Below, piece after piece: positions 1 to 7,056 of a stretch of 37,412 nt of DNA. Both the position numbers and the translations under genes were made by a program. The DNA comes from Streptomyces aurantiacus (GTDB lineage: Bacteria; Actinomycetota; Actinomycetes; Streptomycetales; Streptomycetaceae). Within the stretch, counting starts at the first letter, position 1, and the number at the start of each line of letters is the position of its first letter. The notes under the pieces were generated by a model. It was given only the letters and a program-made list of their open reading frames with translations, made no database searches and was not told the DNA's origin. Location of the stretch: contig NZ_LIPP01000294.1 in NCBI RefSeq assembly GCF_001418335.1, positions 1 through 37,412 on the forward strand, given 5' to 3'.

Positions 1-100
1 CGTGATGCCTCGGCCGCCGCAAGAAGGTACCGCGGGATTCCCTGCCGGGGGCTCGGCCGGGTTGTGTGGTGCCGGTTACCTCACCCGCGGGCCGGTGGGG

Positions 101-198
101 GCTGGTCGCGCAGTTCCCCGCGCCCCTAAAGACAAAAGACTGCGCAGTTCCCCGCGCCCCTGCTTTTCAGGGGCGCGGGGAACTGCGCGACCAGCCAC
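101..198. repeat. Dispersed long inverted repeat, copy A
   Basis: Bases 101-127 and 169-195 are perfect 27-bp inverted arms (GCTGGTCGCGCAGTTCCCC...). A shorter direct copy of the same arm lies between them at 141-161, preceded by AAAAGAC. The same arm recurs at 4639-4732, 10044-10073 and 24331-24480. Copy A lies beyond the 3' end of the minus-strand HEAT-repeat gene. An RNA from either strand would fold into a very stable hairpin, so a terminator or RNA 3'-end stabiliser is the likely role (inference). I see no gene in bases 1-332. Confidence 0.85.
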
Positions 199-294
199 AA
201 CGAACCCGCACCGAAACGAACGGGCCCTCCAGGTGGACGATGTCCGCGCGGTGTGCGGTGATCGCGGCGGCTGGGGAGGCCGACGCGGACCTGG

Positions 295-319
295 GGCCCG
301 TACCGGCGGGATACGGGCC
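295..319 (-). terminator. Hairpin after the HEAT-repeat gene
   Basis: A perfect 8-bp stem, GGCCCGTA (295-302) with TACGGGCC (312-319), closes a 9-nt loop. It lies 14 nt beyond the stop codon of the minus-strand HEAT-repeat gene. There is no T run, which is usual for Streptomyces terminators. The role is inferred from position and structure. Confidence 0.55.
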
Positions 320-332
320 GACGACGGAACGC

Positions 333-1751
333 TCACACGGCGGACGCGTCCGGTCCGATCCGGCTGCGGACCGCGGTCTGTACGTCGGCCTCCTCGGCCG
401 GATCTGCGGCCAGCCGGCGGAGTTGGTCGACCACTCGGGCGTCCCCGGTCTCGGCGTGCCGTGCGGCCACTTCGCGGGTGGTCTCCTCGCAGTCCCAGAG
501 GCACTCGACGGCGAAGCCCGCACCGAAGGACGGGTCGGTGGCGGCCAGCGCGCGTGCCGCCCGGCCGCGCAGATGGGACGAGGCGGTCTCGCGGTAGACG
601 TGCCGCAGGACGGGGGCCGCGCCCGCGATACCGAGCCGTCCGGCGCCGTCGACGAGGGTCCACAGGGTCTGCGCGTCGGGCCCTTCGCCTCGTACGGCCT
701 CCCGCAGGGCGCCCAGGACGAGTTCGCTGTCCTGGGCGCCGCCCCGGCAGGCGAGGACGCGTCCTGCGGCCTCTCCCAGGGCGTCGGGCCGGTGGGCCCA
801 GCCGCGGGCCCGTTCCACCGCGGCGACGCTCCGCATCCGCTCGAAGGCGTCCACGGCGGCGTCCACGACGAGCCGGGAGCCGCAGGCCTGTGCGGCCTCG
901 ACCAGGTCCAGTGCGTCGGGATCCTGGCTGTCGGCGAGATAGCGCAGGGCGGTGCACCGTGCGCCGTCGTCCCCGCTGCGGGCCGCCTCGACGATTTCGG
1001 GGCGGTCCTCGGGTCCTGCGACGGCCGTGAGGCAGCGCGCGGCGGGCACATGGAGTGCGGCTCCGCGCTCGATGCCCTGCTGGGCCCACTCGAAGACGGC
1101 CCGCACGCTCCATCCGGGACGCGGCCCGGACGGTCGCATCTGTTGCTGCCATCGGTCGAAGGAACCGGCTTCCCGGGCCGCACGCACGCGCGTGGCGACG
1201 GATTGCCGGGGATCGTCGGCCCACAGCCGCCAGGGCCGCGGTTCGAAGGAGTCCCGGACGACCGCCGCCAGCTCGGCCTCGCCCTCGGGATCGGCGGGGA
1301 ACCGGGCGAGTACGGGGGCCGCCAGGGCGCGCAGTCCGGCGTCGTCGTCGCGCAGCGCCAGTTCGTCGAGGGCCCAGGCCCAGTTGGCACCGCAGGCGGC
1401 GTACCGCCGCAGCATCTCCAGGGCGTCCCGCCTGCCGTACGAGGCGAGATGACCGAGGACGGCGAGCGCGAGGCCCGTGCGTGACTCGTCCGTGTCGAGC
1501 GCGTCCGTCGTGTCGAAGAGGTGCGCCTCGATGTCGCCGAGGCTTCCGCCCAGGTCGAGGTAGAGACGTGCGTAGTAGAGGGAGCGGTTCTCCACCTGCC
1601 AGTCGTGGCGGGGGTCGCTCAGCACGCAGTGGTTGAGCGCCGCGAGCGCTTCGGCCCGCGGTGCGGTGAGCGCGTGCAGCGTGCCGTCGCCGCGGCCCCT
1701 CTGGAGCAGGCCGAGCAGCGTACCGCTGGGCGCTATGACCGGATCGAACAT
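333..1751 (-). CDS. HEAT-repeat domain protein
   Basis: A 472-aa, alanine- and arginine-rich, helical protein with no signal peptide or membrane segment. From about residue 200 it shows repeated pairs of amphipathic helices with the alternation of HEAT/PBS-lyase-type repeats (for example around CTALRYLADSQDPDALDLV and GRAARALAATDPSFG). Such alpha-solenoids are protein-binding scaffolds; no catalytic motif is visible, so the partner and function are unknown. I chose the ATG at 1751 because a GTGAGG Shine-Dalgarno precedes it; the in-frame GTG five codons upstream is itself part of that Shine-Dalgarno. The ankyrin-repeat gene lies upstream on the same strand, so two repeat-scaffold proteins sit side by side, 300 bp apart. 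The neighbourhood gives no further hint of its task. Confidence 0.8.
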   Translation of the reverse strand: MFDPVIAPSGTLLGLLQRGRGDGTLHALTAPRAEALAALNHCVLSDPRHDWQVENRSLYYARLYLDLGGSLGDIEAHLFDTTDALDTDESRTGLALAVLGHLASYGRRDALEMLRRYAACGANWAWALDELALRDDDAGLRALAAPVLARFPADPEGEAELAAVVRDSFEPRPWRLWADDPRQSVATRVRAAREAGSFDRWQQQMRPSGPRPGWSVRAVFEWAQQGIERGAALHVPAARCLTAVAGPEDRPEIVEAARSGDDGARCTALRYLADSQDPDALDLVEAAQACGSRLVVDAAVDAFERMRSVAAVERARGWAHRPDALGEAAGRVLACRGGAQDSELVLGALREAVRGEGPDAQTLWTLVDGAGRLGIAGAAPVLRHVYRETASSHLRGRAARALAATDPSFGAGFAVECLWDCEETTREVAARHAETGDARVVDQLRRLAADPAEEADVQTAVRSRIGPDASAV

Positions 1752-2051
1752 GGGAAACAGCCTCACATCAAGCGTCGACGCAACCGGGGTCCTGCTCTAC
1801 CTGGCCGCGTGACAACACGTCGGGGCGCCCGCCGTTTCCTGCTTGCTGTAGACCATCTTCCTCTGCCTCTCGTCGGTGGCCCGTGCGGGCCGCGTCACGG
1901 TCCGCGCGGTGCGGCAACACCTGCCCAGCCATCACGTCCGTGAATCACGTCGTCATGATGACTCAGCGGTTCTCGCTGCCGCGACCGCATTTCCGGCGGC
2001 CCCGTTCCGCCTTCCCCAAAAAAGCTGTTTCGCCTGGTCAAGGCGGATGGT
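1752..2051. other. Intergenic region with palindromic motifs
   Basis: This 300-bp spacer separates the ankyrin gene's 3' end from the HEAT gene's start, so it should hold the HEAT gene promoter. It contains TCACG-tc-CGTGA (1932-1943) and GTCAT-g-ATGAC (1952-1962), with ATCACGT repeated at 1931 and 1945. A weak CCGCCTT/AAGGCGG hairpin (2007-2013 with 2040-2046) with an A6 run in its loop lies next to the ankyrin stop codon. I find no convincing -35/-10 pair and no small gene. Confidence 0.4.
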
Positions 2052-2444
2052 TCAGTGTGCTCCGAACAGATCGAGCAGGTCCGCCTTGGCGAACATACGG
2101 GCCGTTTCGACCGCTGAGGGCGTCCCCGCCGAGGGGTCCGCGCCCGCGTCAAGGAGCACGCGGATGACGGCGTCCTCACCCTTGAAGACGGCTCCGGCGA
2201 GCGGAGTCTGACCTCGGTCGTTGATCCTGTCCGCCTCCGCACCGCGCGCCAGGAGGGCGCTCACGGCGTCGGCGTGGCCGTGGTAGGCGGCGAGCATCAC
2301 CAGCGAGTCGCCGCGGTCGTTGGTGAGGTTGGCCGGAACACCCGCGTCGACGTACGCCACGAGTGCTTCGGTCTGTCCCTGCCGGGCCAGATCGAAGATC
2401 TTGGTCGCCAGCTCCACGACCTCGGGGTCGGGGGCTTCACCCAT
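2052..2444 (-). CDS. Ankyrin-repeat protein
   Basis: A small soluble protein of 130 aa. At least two clear ankyrin repeats are visible: around NDRGDSLVMLAAYHGHADAV followed by LLARGAEAD, and NDRGQTPLAGAVFKGEDAV followed by LLDAGADP. A degenerate N-terminal repeat and a C-terminal capping helix (ARMFAKADLLDLFG) flank them. Ankyrin stacks mediate protein-protein contacts; nothing catalytic is present and the partner is unknown. The ATG at 2444 is preferred because GAGGTGG sits 8 nt upstream; a GTG four codons earlier lies inside that Shine-Dalgarno. The gene is divergent from smeA, and the HEAT-repeat gene lies downstream on the same strand. Confidence 0.85.
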   Translation of the reverse strand: MGEAPDPEVVELATKIFDLARQGQTEALVAYVDAGVPANLTNDRGDSLVMLAAYHGHADAVSALLARGAEADRINDRGQTPLAGAVFKGEDAVIRVLLDAGADPSAGTPSAVETARMFAKADLLDLFGAH

Positions 2445-2674
2445 CGACGGAACCACCTCTCACTGCAGGGACACGGCACGGAACAGTGCGCGGACCGCTG
2501 AGACAACGAACGGGACTGCGAGAACGTGCGGCCGTCAAGTGGTGCGGCCGTACGAGTGAATCGCCAGGGTACTGGCTCCGCGGGCACATGACCGGGCCTG
2601 CCCGCGGCAAAGATCCGCACGAAAGCGACAAACCGTCGAGCGGGCGATCGAGGGGCCGAACAGAGCAGAGCCAT

Positions 2675-2713
2675 AAAGGTGAAATAAGCAGTAATTCACT
2701 CAGTTGCACCTTT
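2675..2713. promoter_or_regulatory. AT-rich nested palindromes upstream of smeA
   Basis: In the 340-bp ankyrin/smeA divergent gap, this is an island of low GC. AAAGGTG (2675-2681) is the inverted copy of CACCTTT (2707-2713). Nested inside, GTGAA (2680-2684) mirrors TTCAC (2695-2699). TTGCAC (2704-2709) could be a -35 element, but no convincing -10 follows at a standard distance. No WhiG-type match (TAAA-N15-GCCGATAA) was found. In S. coelicolor smeA is switched on in sporulating aerial hyphae, so a developmental operator here is plausible but inferred. The rest of the gap shows nothing I can name. Confidence 0.45.
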
Positions 2714-2784
2714 TGTCGTATGGATACATGCTGTGAGCCTGGAAGTACTCATGGTGACTGTCCCCATCGACCAGGAGAACTCTC

Positions 2785-2979
2785 ATGATCCTGTCCATCT
2801 CAGGTGTGGTTCTGCTCGGCATCATCGTCTTTCTCTTCTTCCGCAAGGACGGCCTCAAGGCCTCCCACGCGATGGTCTGCGCCCTCTTCGGGTTCTACCT
2901 CGCGGGTACCGCCATCGCACCGAGCATCACGGCCGGCAGCGCGAGCCTGGCCGGGCTGCTCGGCGGGATCAAGTTCTGA
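2785..2979 (+). CDS. smeA: SmeA, small sporulation membrane protein
   Basis: A 64-aa protein with two hydrophobic segments, about residues 1-18 and 27-47, joined by a short charged loop (FFRKDGLKAS). It ends in a glycine/alanine-rich tail. AGGAGA lies 6 nt before the ATG. Pairing with the downstream FtsK/SpoIIIE-like gene matches the S. coelicolor smeA-sffA sporulation locus, where SmeA brings SffA to sporulation septa and the two genes are expressed late in aerial hyphae (published knowledge). SmeA-like peptides also accompany Tra/FtsK-type proteins on Streptomyces plasmids. The gap to sffA is 36 nt, so the two are co-transcribed. Identity rests on size, topology and neighbour. Confidence 0.88.
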   Translation: MILSISGVVLLGIIVFLFFRKDGLKASHAMVCALFGFYLAGTAIAPSITAGSASLAGLLGGIKF

Positions 2980-3015
2980 CCTCCGTCCCTCCGCACGCAC
3001 CTCCAGGAGACAGCA

Positions 3016-4614
3016 GTGGCCCGGCGCCCCCTCCCCCGCATTCTGAGTACCGGCAGCGCGCAGCTCGCCCGCGGCCGGGACCTGGCCCGGACGGCCGCCG
3101 ACAGCGCCACCGACGTCCTCCACCCGCTGATCACGATCAGCCGTGGACTGCGCCGGCTGGCGGCCGCCGGCCGGCGCAAGTGGGCGGGCACCCCCAAGGA
3201 CCGGCGCGGTCCACTGCTGTTCCTGGTGGCCTCGGTCGTCCTGACCGTGGCCCTCGTTCCGTACGGGCCGCTGCTGGCCGTCATCACCCTGATGGCGGCG
3301 GCCGCATGGCAGGGCAGGGACCGCACCCCGTCCATGCCGGCAGGGCCCGACGAGGTGCAGGGCAAGCGTCTGGAGTCCCTCTACGAGGCGCTCGTGCCGT
3401 ACTTCTCGGTCCCCGAGGACCCGGCGCCTCTCTACGCCCACGGCGGCGAGTGGGGGAAGGCCTTCGACTCGTACGAGTTCGACGACACCGGCCGCGTCTC
3501 CCACCTGACCATCCGCTACCCCGCCTACTTCACCGACGGGGAGGCGGATTCCCGGGCCCGGATCGAGCAACTGCTGCACGCCAAGTCGGGCCGCGGCCGG
3601 GAGTACCACTTCGCCTGGGACGAGGAGGGCAACCAGCTCACGGTCGCGGTGCTGCCTCCGCTGCCCACCGACATCGCCGCCCAGCGGTTCGTCACGGCGC
3701 CGGGCGAGACCGTCCTCGGCTTCACCGACCCGGCCGGCGTCCCGCGCACCCTGCCCCTCGCGTTCGGCGAGGACCGGCGGGACGTCCCGCCGGTGATCTG
3801 GCGCACCGGCGTGCGCTCGACCGAGCCGCACCTGCTCGCGGTCGGCGGACCCGGCAGCGGCACGACCACCCTGCTGCGCTCGATCGCGCTGCAGGCCCTC
3901 CAGCACGGTGACGTGCTGATCATCGAGGGCGGCGGTACGGGCGAGTTCGCGTGCCTGGCGGGGCGCGCCGGTGTCCTGGGCATCGAGTGCGGCCCGGCGG
4001 GCGCGCCGGCCGGCCTCGAATGGGCGGCGCGCGAGACGGAGCGCCGCCTCCTCGCCGCGAACCGGGCCCGGCAGGCGGGCCTCACTCCACCGGAGGACAC
4101 GAGGCGTCCCCTGTGGCTCCTGCTGGACCGCCCGACCGTGCTCGGCAACCTCGCGCCGGCCGACGGCGGTAAGGATCCGGGGACCTTGCTCCAGGTGCCG
4201 TTGCGGCACGGCCGCGCGGTAGCGGTGACGGTCGTGGTGGCCGAGCAGTTCGACGCCATGGAGTCGCTCGGCGAGGCGGTACTGGCGCACACGCGCGCGC
4301 GTGTCGTCCTCGGACCGGCGTCGTCGGGCTGGGTCGAAGCGGTGCTCGGGGCGCCGCCGCACACGACGCCCGCGCCGGACGTACCGGCCGGCCGGGGGTA
4401 TGCCCGGCTGGGCACGGGCCCGGTCCACCGCCTCCAGGTGCCGGCGACGCCGGACCCGTACGACGAGGCGACCAGCGAGACCCACCGCCAGGCGGTACTC
4501 GCCCTGCTGCCGGGGCACACCCCTCCGGTGGACGCGCCCCCCGTGGCCGAGGCACCGGCCGACCCCGTCCGCGTCGCGGCGCCGGGCCCGGTGGGCGTGG
4601 TAGCAGAGGGCTGA
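3016..4614 (+). CDS. sffA: SffA, SpoIIIE/FtsK-family septal protein
   Basis: A 532-aa protein. Residues 1-60 are basic and cytoplasmic, two membrane segments lie at about 66-99, and a cytoplasmic FtsK-like ATPase module covers about 260-500. The GTG start has GGAGA 5 nt upstream. In S. coelicolor SffA gathers at sporulation septa in a SmeA-dependent way and affects chromosome segregation and spore maturation. The nucleotide site is abnormal: the P-loop reads GGPGSGTTT (277-285), with Thr283 where FtsK has the catalytic lysine. The hydrophobic strand LWLLLDRP (366-373) ends in Asp-Arg rather than Asp-Glu. ATP hydrolysis may therefore be weak or absent, which would fit the published view that SffA does not replace FtsK. 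It also lacks a gamma DNA-recognition domain. Confidence 0.88.
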   Translation: MARRPLPRILSTGSAQLARGRDLARTAADSATDVLHPLITISRGLRRLAAAGRRKWAGTPKDRRGPLLFLVASVVLTVALVPYGPLLAVITLMAAAAWQGRDRTPSMPAGPDEVQGKRLESLYEALVPYFSVPEDPAPLYAHGGEWGKAFDSYEFDDTGRVSHLTIRYPAYFTDGEADSRARIEQLLHAKSGRGREYHFAWDEEGNQLTVAVLPPLPTDIAAQRFVTAPGETVLGFTDPAGVPRTLPLAFGEDRRDVPPVIWRTGVRSTEPHLLAVGGPGSGTTTLLRSIALQALQHGDVLIIEGGGTGEFACLAGRAGVLGIECGPAGAPAGLEWAARETERRLLAANRARQAGLTPPEDTRRPLWLLLDRPTVLGNLAPADGGKDPGTLLQVPLRHGRAVAVTVVVAEQFDAMESLGEAVLAHTRARVVLGPASSGWVEAVLGAPPHTTPAPDVPAGRGYARLGTGPVHRLQVPATPDPYDEATSETHRQAVLALLPGHTPPVDAPPVAEAPADPVRVAAPGPVGVVAEG

Positions 4615-4638
4615 CCACGGCCTGACACCTCCCGTCCA

Positions 4639-4732
4639 TCGTGGCTGGGCGCGCAGTTCCCCGCGCCCCTTCGGCCGGCTCTCGGGGAACGCAAGCTTTT
4701 AGGGGCGCGGGGAACTGCGCGACAAGCCACGA
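4639..4732. repeat. Dispersed long inverted repeat, copy B
   Basis: Inverted arms at 4639-4670 and 4701-4732 (TCGTGGCTGGGCGCGCAGTT... against ...AACTGCGCGACAAGCCACGA) match over 32 bp with two mismatches. They are a further copy of the arm at 101-127. The element fills the convergent gap between sffA (+, ends 4614) and the MocR gene (-, ends 4794). It could terminate transcription from both sides (inference). Confidence 0.85.
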
Positions 4733-4793
4733 CGCACCCGCACCCGTGATCCCGGGCCCCGCGCAGCGCGAGCGCGGCCCCGCCCGAGACGCG

Positions 4794-6293
4794 TCACGCC
4801 ACGAACGTGCGCGGCGTGTCGGTTCCTCCGTGCGCGCCCGTCTCGACCAGCCGGGCCGCCGCCGCCAGCCGCGCCACCGCCTCGTCCGCGACCGCGCCAC
4901 TGACGGTGAACGGCAGGCGCACATAGCCTTCGAAGGCCCCGTCCACGCCGAACCGGGGTCCGGACGGCACGCGTACGCCCACCCGTTCGCCGACCTCGGC
5001 CAGCCGCGAGCCGGACAGTCCTCCCGTGCGCACCCACAGGGTGAGCCCGCCGTTCGGCACGTCGAACTCCCATCCGGGCAGCTCCCGGCGCAGGGCCGCC
5101 ACCAGCGCGTCCCGGTTCTCGCGGGCCTGGTCGCGCCGCATCTCCACGGCCTGCTCCCAGCCGCCCGTACTGAGCAGCCAGTTCACGGCGAGCTGTTCCA
5201 GGACGGGAGTGCCGAGGTCGGCGTAGGCGCGGGCCGCGACCAGGCTGCGGATCACCTCGGGCGCGGCGCGGACCCAACCGATCCGCATTCCGGCCCAGAA
5301 GGCCTTGCTGGCCGAACCGACCGTGACGACGGTGGACCCGGCCGGGTCGAAAGCACAGACGGGGCGCGGCAGTTCGAGCCCTTCATCCAGGTGCAGCTCG
5401 CTCATGGTCTCGTCCACGATCACCACGGTGCCGGCCGACCGCGCGGCGTCGACGAGCTGCCGTCGCTGGTCCTCCCCGACGAGCGCGCCGGTCGGGTTGT
5501 GGAAGTCGGCGACGACGTAGGCCAGGCGGGGCGCCGCCTCGCGCAGCACCTGCCGCCAGCGGTCCATGTCCCAGCCCGCGAACCCCTCCGCCATGGCCAC
5601 GGGCACCAGACGGGCCCCGGCCTCACGCATCAGCTGAAGGACGTTGGCATACAGGGGCGACTCGACCGCGATGCGTTCCCCGCGCCCGCCGAAGAGGTGA
5701 CAGATGGCGTCGATGGCGCCCATGGCTCCGGTGGTCACCATGATCTGCTCGGGCATCGTGGGGATGCCGCGCGCGGTGTACCGCTCGGCGAGCGTCTGGC
5801 GCAGCGCGGGCACCCCGGCCGGATAGTCGCCGTGCGTACGGGCGTACGGCGGCAGTTCCTCAAGCGCGCCCTGGACGGCGCGGGTGAGCCAGGGTTCGGG
5901 TGCGGGCAGGGCCGCGCAGCCCAGGTCGATCAGGGAGCCGAGCGCCTCGGGCGGCAGCGGTTCGAGGCCGCGCGCGGGCAGCGGGTTCCCCGCCGGTACG
6001 GCGGTCCAGCTGCCCGCGCCCCTGCGGGACTCCAGGAAACCCTCGGCGCGCAGCGCCTCGTAGGCGGCGGCCACGGTGGTGCGGCTGACGGACAGCGCGA
6101 GGGCCAGCTCGCGCTCGGCGGGCAGCCGCGCGGCCACGGGCACCCGGCCTTCGAGGACGAGCAGCCGGACGCCGTCGGCGAGGGCCCGGTAGGCGGGCGG
6201 ACGCCGCGTGCCGGGGCCCGCCGGGCGCTCCTGCTGGGAGTTGAGCAACCGGGCGAGCTGAGCGGCCCCCACCGCCGAAGTCCACTGCGCCAT
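4794..6293 (-). CDS. MocR-type PLP-binding GntR regulator
   Basis: A 499-aa fusion regulator. Residues 35-97 form a GntR winged helix (RLPAERELALALSVSRTTV). Residues 110-499 form a type I aminotransferase-like domain with HNPTG (265-269), an Asp in VDET (294) and the PLP-Schiff-base lysine at 330 in GSASKAFW. MocR proteins bind DNA through the winged helix and sense PLP or amino compounds with the aminotransferase domain. The ATG at 6293 has AAGGTGG 9 nt upstream; the open frame extends further but looks non-coding. It is divergent from a YczE-type membrane protein gene, the arrangement described for the YczR subgroup of MocR regulators, so its probable targets are yczE and the overlapping phosphodiesterase gene. 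The effector is unknown. Confidence 0.9.
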   Translation of the reverse strand: MAQWTSAVGAAQLARLLNSQQERPAGPGTRRPPAYRALADGVRLLVLEGRVPVAARLPAERELALALSVSRTTVAAAYEALRAEGFLESRRGAGSWTAVPAGNPLPARGLEPLPPEALGSLIDLGCAALPAPEPWLTRAVQGALEELPPYARTHGDYPAGVPALRQTLAERYTARGIPTMPEQIMVTTGAMGAIDAICHLFGGRGERIAVESPLYANVLQLMREAGARLVPVAMAEGFAGWDMDRWRQVLREAAPRLAYVVADFHNPTGALVGEDQRRQLVDAARSAGTVVIVDETMSELHLDEGLELPRPVCAFDPAGSTVVTVGSASKAFWAGMRIGWVRAAPEVIRSLVAARAYADLGTPVLEQLAVNWLLSTGGWEQAVEMRRDQARENRDALVAALRRELPGWEFDVPNGGLTLWVRTGGLSGSRLAEVGERVGVRVPSGPRFGVDGAFEGYVRLPFTVSGAVADEAVARLAAAARLVETGAHGGTDTPRTFVA

Positions 6294-6369
6294 GATTTCA
6301 GTCCACCTTCTCCGAATTGGCCATGGAAGAGGTTTCTCCTCACGCCTCAGAGTGCCACGAGTAAGTCCA
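6279..6369. promoter_or_regulatory. Candidate MocR operator: repeated AGTCCA
   Basis: AGTCCA occurs three times across the MocR/yczE divergent gap: 6279-6284 (just inside the MocR gene), 6300-6305 and 6364-6369. The first two are exactly 21 bp apart, two helical turns, which suits a MocR dimer reading direct repeats. This is pattern-based; no published consensus was matched. Confidence 0.35.
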
Positions 6370-6393
6370 GTATCACCACCAGGGGAGCGCACC

Positions 6394-7056
6394 TTGTCCA
6401 GTACGCCGTCGGGCCACCTCACCCGCCGACTCCTTCAGCTGTACGTGGGTCTGGCCCTGTACGGAGCGAGTTCGGCCCTCCTCGTGGAGGCGGGTCTCGG
6501 CCTGGAGCCCTGGGGTGTGCTGCATCAGGGCCTCGCCGAGCTGACCGGGCTGACGATCGGCGTCGTGTCGATCTTCGTCGGAGCGGCCGTCCTTCTCCTG
6601 TGGATCCCGCTGCGCCAGCGCCCGGGCCTCGGCACGGTGTCCAACGTCTTCGTGGTCGGCCTCGCGATGGACGGCACGCTCGCCCTGCTCCCGGACCCGC
6701 ACGCCCTCGCGGTCCGTGTCCCGCTGCTGGTGGCGGGCATCCTGGTCAACGGCGTGGCGACGGGCCTGTACATAGCGGCGCGTTTCGGTCCGGGTCCGCG
6801 CGACGGCCTGATGACGGGGTTCCACCGGCGCACCGGCCGCTCGATCCGCCTGGTGCGCACGACACTCGAAGTGGCGGTGGTGGCGACGGGCTTCGTCCTC
6901 GGTGGCACGGTCGGTGCGGGCACGGTCGTGTACGCGGTGGCCATCGGGCCGCTGGCCCAGCTCTTCCTGCGCGTGTTCGCCGTCCCCTCGGCATCACCGG
7001 CAGGCAGCACGGTCGTTGCCACCGGGCCATCGGAGCGGGCGATACTGCGCGGGTGA
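6394..7056 (+). CDS. YczE/YyaS-type integral membrane protein
   Basis: A 220-aa polytopic membrane protein with about five hydrophobic segments. It carries the family features LEPWGVLHQGLAELTG near the N terminus and RFGPGPRDGLMTG in the second half. YczE proteins are widespread in Gram-positives; their transport or sensing role is unsettled. I chose the TTG at 6394 because AGGGGAG lies 6 nt upstream; the in-frame ATG at 6292 would overlap the start of the divergent MocR gene. Its last four bases (GTGA) are shared with the start of the phosphodiesterase gene, so the two proteins are translationally coupled. Control by the divergent MocR protein is likely. Confidence 0.82.
   Translation: MSSTPSGHLTRRLLQLYVGLALYGASSALLVEAGLGLEPWGVLHQGLAELTGLTIGVVSIFVGAAVLLLWIPLRQRPGLGTVSNVFVVGLAMDGTLALLPDPHALAVRVPLLVAGILVNGVATGLYIAARFGPGPRDGLMTGFHRRTGRSIRLVRTTLEVAVVATGFVLGGTVGAGTVVYAVAIGPLAQLFLRVFAVPSASPAGSTVVATGPSERAILRG

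Noticed and set aside
1844..1857. Possible DasR half-site (TGTAGACCAT) upstream of the HEAT gene
   Set aside because: Only one half fits; the other arm is absent, unlike the three sites reported.
2444..2456. GTG start for the ankyrin gene and similar GTG starts for the HEAT and hisE genes
   Set aside because: In each case the GTG is part of the Shine-Dalgarno of the ATG four or five codons downstream.
2785..4614. Integrated plasmid (AICE) suggested by a SmeA-like peptide with an FtsK/Tra-like protein
   Set aside because: No integrase, replication gene or attachment repeat is near; the pair matches the chromosomal sporulation locus and its usual neighbours.
4641..7052. Very long plus-strand open frame running into the phosphodiesterase gene
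   Set aside because: It is antisense to the MocR gene and the MocR/yczE region; open only because of high GC. Homology-like sequence begins at 7053.
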